From Candidatus Woesearchaeota archaeon CG11_big_fil_rev_8_21_14_0_20_43_8 (GTDB lineage: Archaea; Nanobdellota; Nanobdellia; Woesearchaeales; CG08-08-20-14): a DNA stretch of 7,796 bases. The position numbers and the translations under genes were made by a program. Below the pieces are notes generated by a model that was given only the letters and a program-made list of their open reading frames with translations, did not search any database and was not told the DNA's origin. Location: the NCBI GenBank assembly GCA_002762705.1, contig PCVE01000084.1:1-7796 (forward strand), written 5' to 3'. Numbering within the stretch: the stretch's first letter is position 1; each line of letters starts with the position of its first letter. Shown here one piece after another: positions 6,180 to 7,796 of the stretch.

Positions 6180-6384
6180 CTGATACCCCATACAATCTAT
6201 CAGTTTTACAGGGCACACTGACATGATAGTCAGCGTGCGATTCTTGACTTTACCGCGCCCATCAGATGATTGCACGAGATCTCTCTATCGGATTTTTGGA
6301 TATGGGGCAGACCCCATGTCCGGACCGCAAAAGCGGTCGGGACTCTGCAGACGGAAAAATAATTACGGGACTGGATCCGATAGA
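6180..6384. other. Structured intergenic element, possible small RNA or MITE-like repeat
   Basis: No gene is supported in this stretch, but it is packed with inverted repeats. Hairpin 1: CTGATA (6180-6185)/TATCAG (6198-6203), with a 12-base loop. Hairpin 2: 6213-6222/6229-6238, ten pairs with one A-C mismatch. An outer 10-bp stem, TCTATCGGAT (6284-6293)/ATCCGATAGA (6375-6384), encloses hairpin 3 (6298-6307/6312-6321, ten pairs with one G-U, loop CAGA) and hairpin 4 (GACCGC AAAA GCGGTC, 6323-6338). This could be a transcribed structured RNA (strand undecided), a leader acting on the mutase gene, or a small non-autonomous repeat bounded by 10-bp inverted ends. No target-site duplication is seen. 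It matches no tRNA, 5S, SRP or RNase P signature that I can recall. Confidence 0.45.
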
Positions 6385-6414
6385 TTGGTTGCTATTTAGC
6401 CGAATAGTAAACAA

Positions 6415-6420
6415 TTTAAA
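6415..6420 (+). promoter_or_regulatory. TATA box of the phosphoglycerate mutase gene
   Basis: TTTAAA is centred 25.5 bases before the ATG at 6443, so the transcript probably starts at or next to the start codon. There is no Shine-Dalgarno in the gap. The box is palindromic and could also fire leftward, starting near 6392 and reading through the inverted-repeat element. Confidence 0.6.
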
Positions 6421-6442
6421 CGATAGTCTCTGATAATCTAAC

Positions 6443-7186
6443 ATGCATAGGCTTGTACTAGTTAGACATGGAGAGAGCACATGGAACAAAGAGAACAGGT
6501 TCACTGGCTGGACTGATGTCGACCTCTCTGAAAAAGGAGTGCAGGAAGCGATCTCTGCTGGAGAGGAACTGAAGAAAGCAGGATTCTTATTCGACATCAT
6601 ATTCACCTCTGTATTGAAGAGGGCCACCCATACGATGGACCTAATAATCGATGTCATGGGTATCAAAGGAATCCCAATAGAATACAACTGGCGTCTCAAT
6701 GAACGTCATTATGGTGCGTTGCAGGGACTCAATAAGAAGGAGACTGCACAGAAGCATGGTGAAGATCAAGTGAAGATCTGGCGGAGAAGCTATGATATAA
6801 GGCCGCCTGCATTGGAGAGAGATGATCCTAGATATCCTGGGAATGATCCTTTGTATAAAGACCTGACTGATGACGATATCCCAACGACAGAATGCCTAAA
6901 AGACACTGTCGCACGTTTCCTGCCATATTGGCATGATACAATCTCAAAGGCCATGTCTGCCGGAAAGAAAGTGCTTATAGTTGCTCATGGAAACAGCCTA
7001 AGGGCGCTAGTGAAACATCTTGATTATATTTCTGAAGATGTCATATCCGGACTGAATATCCCAACTGGGATTCCACTGGTGTATGAATTAGACGATAACC
7101 TAAGACCTATCAAACATTATTATCTTGGTGATCCAGAAAAGATAAAAAAGGCAACAGAAAAAGTAAAAAATCAAGGAAAGGCCTAA
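6443..7186 (+). CDS. gpmA: 2,3-bisphosphoglycerate-dependent phosphoglycerate mutase
   Basis: Interconverts 3-phosphoglycerate and 2-phosphoglycerate in glycolysis and gluconeogenesis, in the cytosol. The 247 aa match bacterial GpmA (about 250 aa) along the whole length. The histidine phosphatase signature LVRHGEST carries R8 and the phosphorylated H9. R60 in SVLKRATHT, E87 in LNERHYGALQGLNK, the RRSYDIRPP segment (114-122) and H182 in AHGNSLRALV complete the active site. The end, NIPTGIPLVYELD followed by a basic tail ending NQGKA, is as in bacterial enzymes including E. coli. Archaea more often use cofactor-independent mutases, so gene transfer from bacteria is a fair inference. The start agrees with the leaderless promoter and the family N-terminus. 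Its stop codon overlaps that of the convergent lipoprotein gene. Confidence 0.97.
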   Translation: MHRLVLVRHGESTWNKENRFTGWTDVDLSEKGVQEAISAGEELKKAGFLFDIIFTSVLKRATHTMDLIIDVMGIKGIPIEYNWRLNERHYGALQGLNKKETAQKHGEDQVKIWRRSYDIRPPALERDDPRYPGNDPLYKDLTDDDIPTTECLKDTVARFLPYWHDTISKAMSAGKKVLIVAHGNSLRALVKHLDYISEDVISGLNIPTGIPLVYELDDNLRPIKHYYLGDPEKIKKATEKVKNQGKA

Positions 7187-7194
7187 GTCAGGCC
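7180..7194. terminator. Small hairpin spanning the overlapping stop codons
   Basis: GGCCT (7180-7184) and AGGCC (7190-7194) can pair around a 5-base loop that contains the rest of both stop codons. Downstream of the lipoprotein on the - strand lie long T runs (GATTTTTTACTTTTTC) inside the mutase gene, giving a plausible terminator in that direction. No T tract follows in the + direction. Confidence 0.4.
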
Positions 7195-7716
7195 AGCTCC
7201 CATCTGTTCTGTCATCATTGCCATCATCTTGTCCTGAAGTTCATCTGGAGTTATGATCTGAAGATTTGGCAGTGTGACTATGGCTTCTGTGACAGAATCA
7301 AGTTCGCAGTCAACACCAGGAGTAATCTTTGAATTTCTGTATGTCTTCATCATGCCTTCAAGATCCATGTCTGATTGTTCTCCTGGGTATTTGATGAGAT
7401 AATATGTACCACTGATATTCATTTTCACATAATCATAATCATCGAGCAGCCAGGATTCACCATTTGGAGTCTCCATCTTCGCCTTGTTCTTGTAGAAATA
7501 TATCGTCTGCATGCCTGCGATATCACATTTGAAATTGACTAGTTCCTGTGATGCTTTTTTCGCAGAGGCCTCAGCAACATCTTCGACCTGCTTTACTGCA
7601 CTCTCTTTCGCTTTCTCAGCAGCTTTCTTCTTAAGTACCTGGCTTTGGTCATCTTTCCCACAGCCGGCCAAAATCAGAATGGTTGTAATCAATACGATCA
7701 GTATAATCTTTTTCAT
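7183..7716 (-). CDS. Small lipoprotein with charged helix and beta-rich domain
   Basis: A 177-aa exported lipoprotein. MKKIILIVLITTILILAGC is a lipoprotein signal with lipobox LAGC, so C19 would be lipidated. Residues 22-60 are Lys/Glu/Ala-rich (KKKAAEKAKESAVKQVEDV) and likely one long helix or coiled coil, holding the next domain away from the membrane. Residues about 62-160 alternate short strands (MQTIYFYKNKAKMETP, YYLIKYPG) with cysteines C64 and C137 that may form a disulfide, then PNLQIITPDELQDKM. The layout recalls small DUF4412/LolA-like lipoproteins with a C-x(n)-C pair and a closing phrase rich in threonine, proline and hydrophobics. That is recollection of pattern, and the assignment is tentative. 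Function is unknown; a lipid- or ligand-binding surface protein is possible. The start is supported by a close Shine-Dalgarno and an upstream TATA box. Confidence 0.9.
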   Translation of the reverse strand: MKKIILIVLITTILILAGCGKDDQSQVLKKKAAEKAKESAVKQVEDVAEASAKKASQELVNFKCDIAGMQTIYFYKNKAKMETPNGESWLLDDYDYVKMNISGTYYLIKYPGEQSDMDLEGMMKTYRNSKITPGVDCELDSVTEAIVTLPNLQIITPDELQDKMMAMMTEQMGAGLT

Positions 7717-7719
7717 GAA

Positions 7720-7727
7720 ATCACCCT
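7720..7727 (-). promoter_or_regulatory. Shine-Dalgarno of the small lipoprotein
   Basis: AGGGTGAT on the minus strand sits three bases before the ATG at 7716. GGTGAT is complementary to the ATCACC in the conserved 3' end of 16S rRNA. The leader closely resembles that of the Cys-repeat lipoprotein. Confidence 0.65.
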
Positions 7728-7752
7728 TTGTCTTATGGATTGACTTTGCCGG

Positions 7753-7758
7753 TTTAAA
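7753..7758 (-). promoter_or_regulatory. Probable TATA box of the small lipoprotein gene
   Basis: TTTAAA within an AT-rich patch (ATTATTTAAAC on the - strand). A 25-base spacing would start transcription near 7730, leaving a leader of about 14 bases that holds the Shine-Dalgarno. The rest of the window to 7796 shows no gene. Confidence 0.5.
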
Positions 7759-7796
7759 TAATTTACTGGATGCATGGCTCCGTAGAACGGTTTTTG

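Noticed and set aside
6211..6260. Possible tRNA-like fold (GGGC at 6211 with GCCC at 6257)
   Set aside because: Only four end pairs, and no recognisable D, anticodon or T arm consensus.
6150..6384. RNase P, SRP or 5S RNA
   Set aside because: None of the conserved core sequences I know for these RNAs is visible on either strand.
6262..6699. 145-codon minus-strand frame across the intergenic region and the start of gpmA
   Set aside because: Most of it is antisense to the conserved GpmA N-terminus; the rest crosses the inverted-repeat element, and the peptide has no recognisable domain.

Overview
The window looks archaeal. It has box-A/TATA elements placed about 25 bases before the start codons of leaderless genes, a PGF-pre-PGF-type surface protein, a Dpo4/DinB-type Y-family polymerase, and short lipoproteins with an archaeal-compatible lipobox. 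The mix of a giant asparagine-rich beta-helix surface protein, Cys-rich repeat lipoproteins and small unrecognised cytosolic proteins fits a DPANN-type archaeon (Woesearchaeota/Pacearchaeota-like). That placement is inference from style, not from a marker gene.

Layout. (1) 2-3382, + strand: the 3' part of a very large, heavily sequon-bearing surface protein. It runs beta-helix, Ig/carboxypeptidase-regulatory-like module, PGF-pre-PGF-like domain, Pro/Thr linker, one membrane helix and a short cytosolic tail. The true start lies left of the window. (2) 3446-4492, +: Y-family DNA polymerase IV, leaderless. (3) 4515-5663, -: a lipoprotein made of 13 Cys-paired repeats of about 26 residues, convergent with the polymerase. 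(4) 5736-6149, +: a 137-aa Cys-containing protein of unknown function, divergent from (3) across one shared TATA element. (5) 6150-6442: an intergenic region of about 290 bases dense in inverted repeats, a candidate structured RNA or small non-coding element. (6) 6443-7186, +: a bacterial-type 2,3-bisphosphoglycerate-dependent phosphoglycerate mutase. (7) 7183-7716, -: a second lipoprotein whose stop codon overlaps that of the mutase.

The genes do not form an operon. Each appears to have its own promoter, and orientations are mixed. Cell-surface genes (1, 3, 7) are interleaved with cytosolic ones (2, 4, 6). The three + strand cytosolic genes look leaderless, whereas both lipoprotein genes have a short leader with an AGGGTG-type Shine-Dalgarno.

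The most interesting items are the nested inverted-repeat element in 6180-6384, the 13-unit cysteine solenoid lipoprotein, the double-duty TATA box at 5704-5711, and the duplicated linker DNA on both sides of the surface protein's membrane helix. I see no tRNA, rRNA, CRISPR array, transposase or recognised mobile element.
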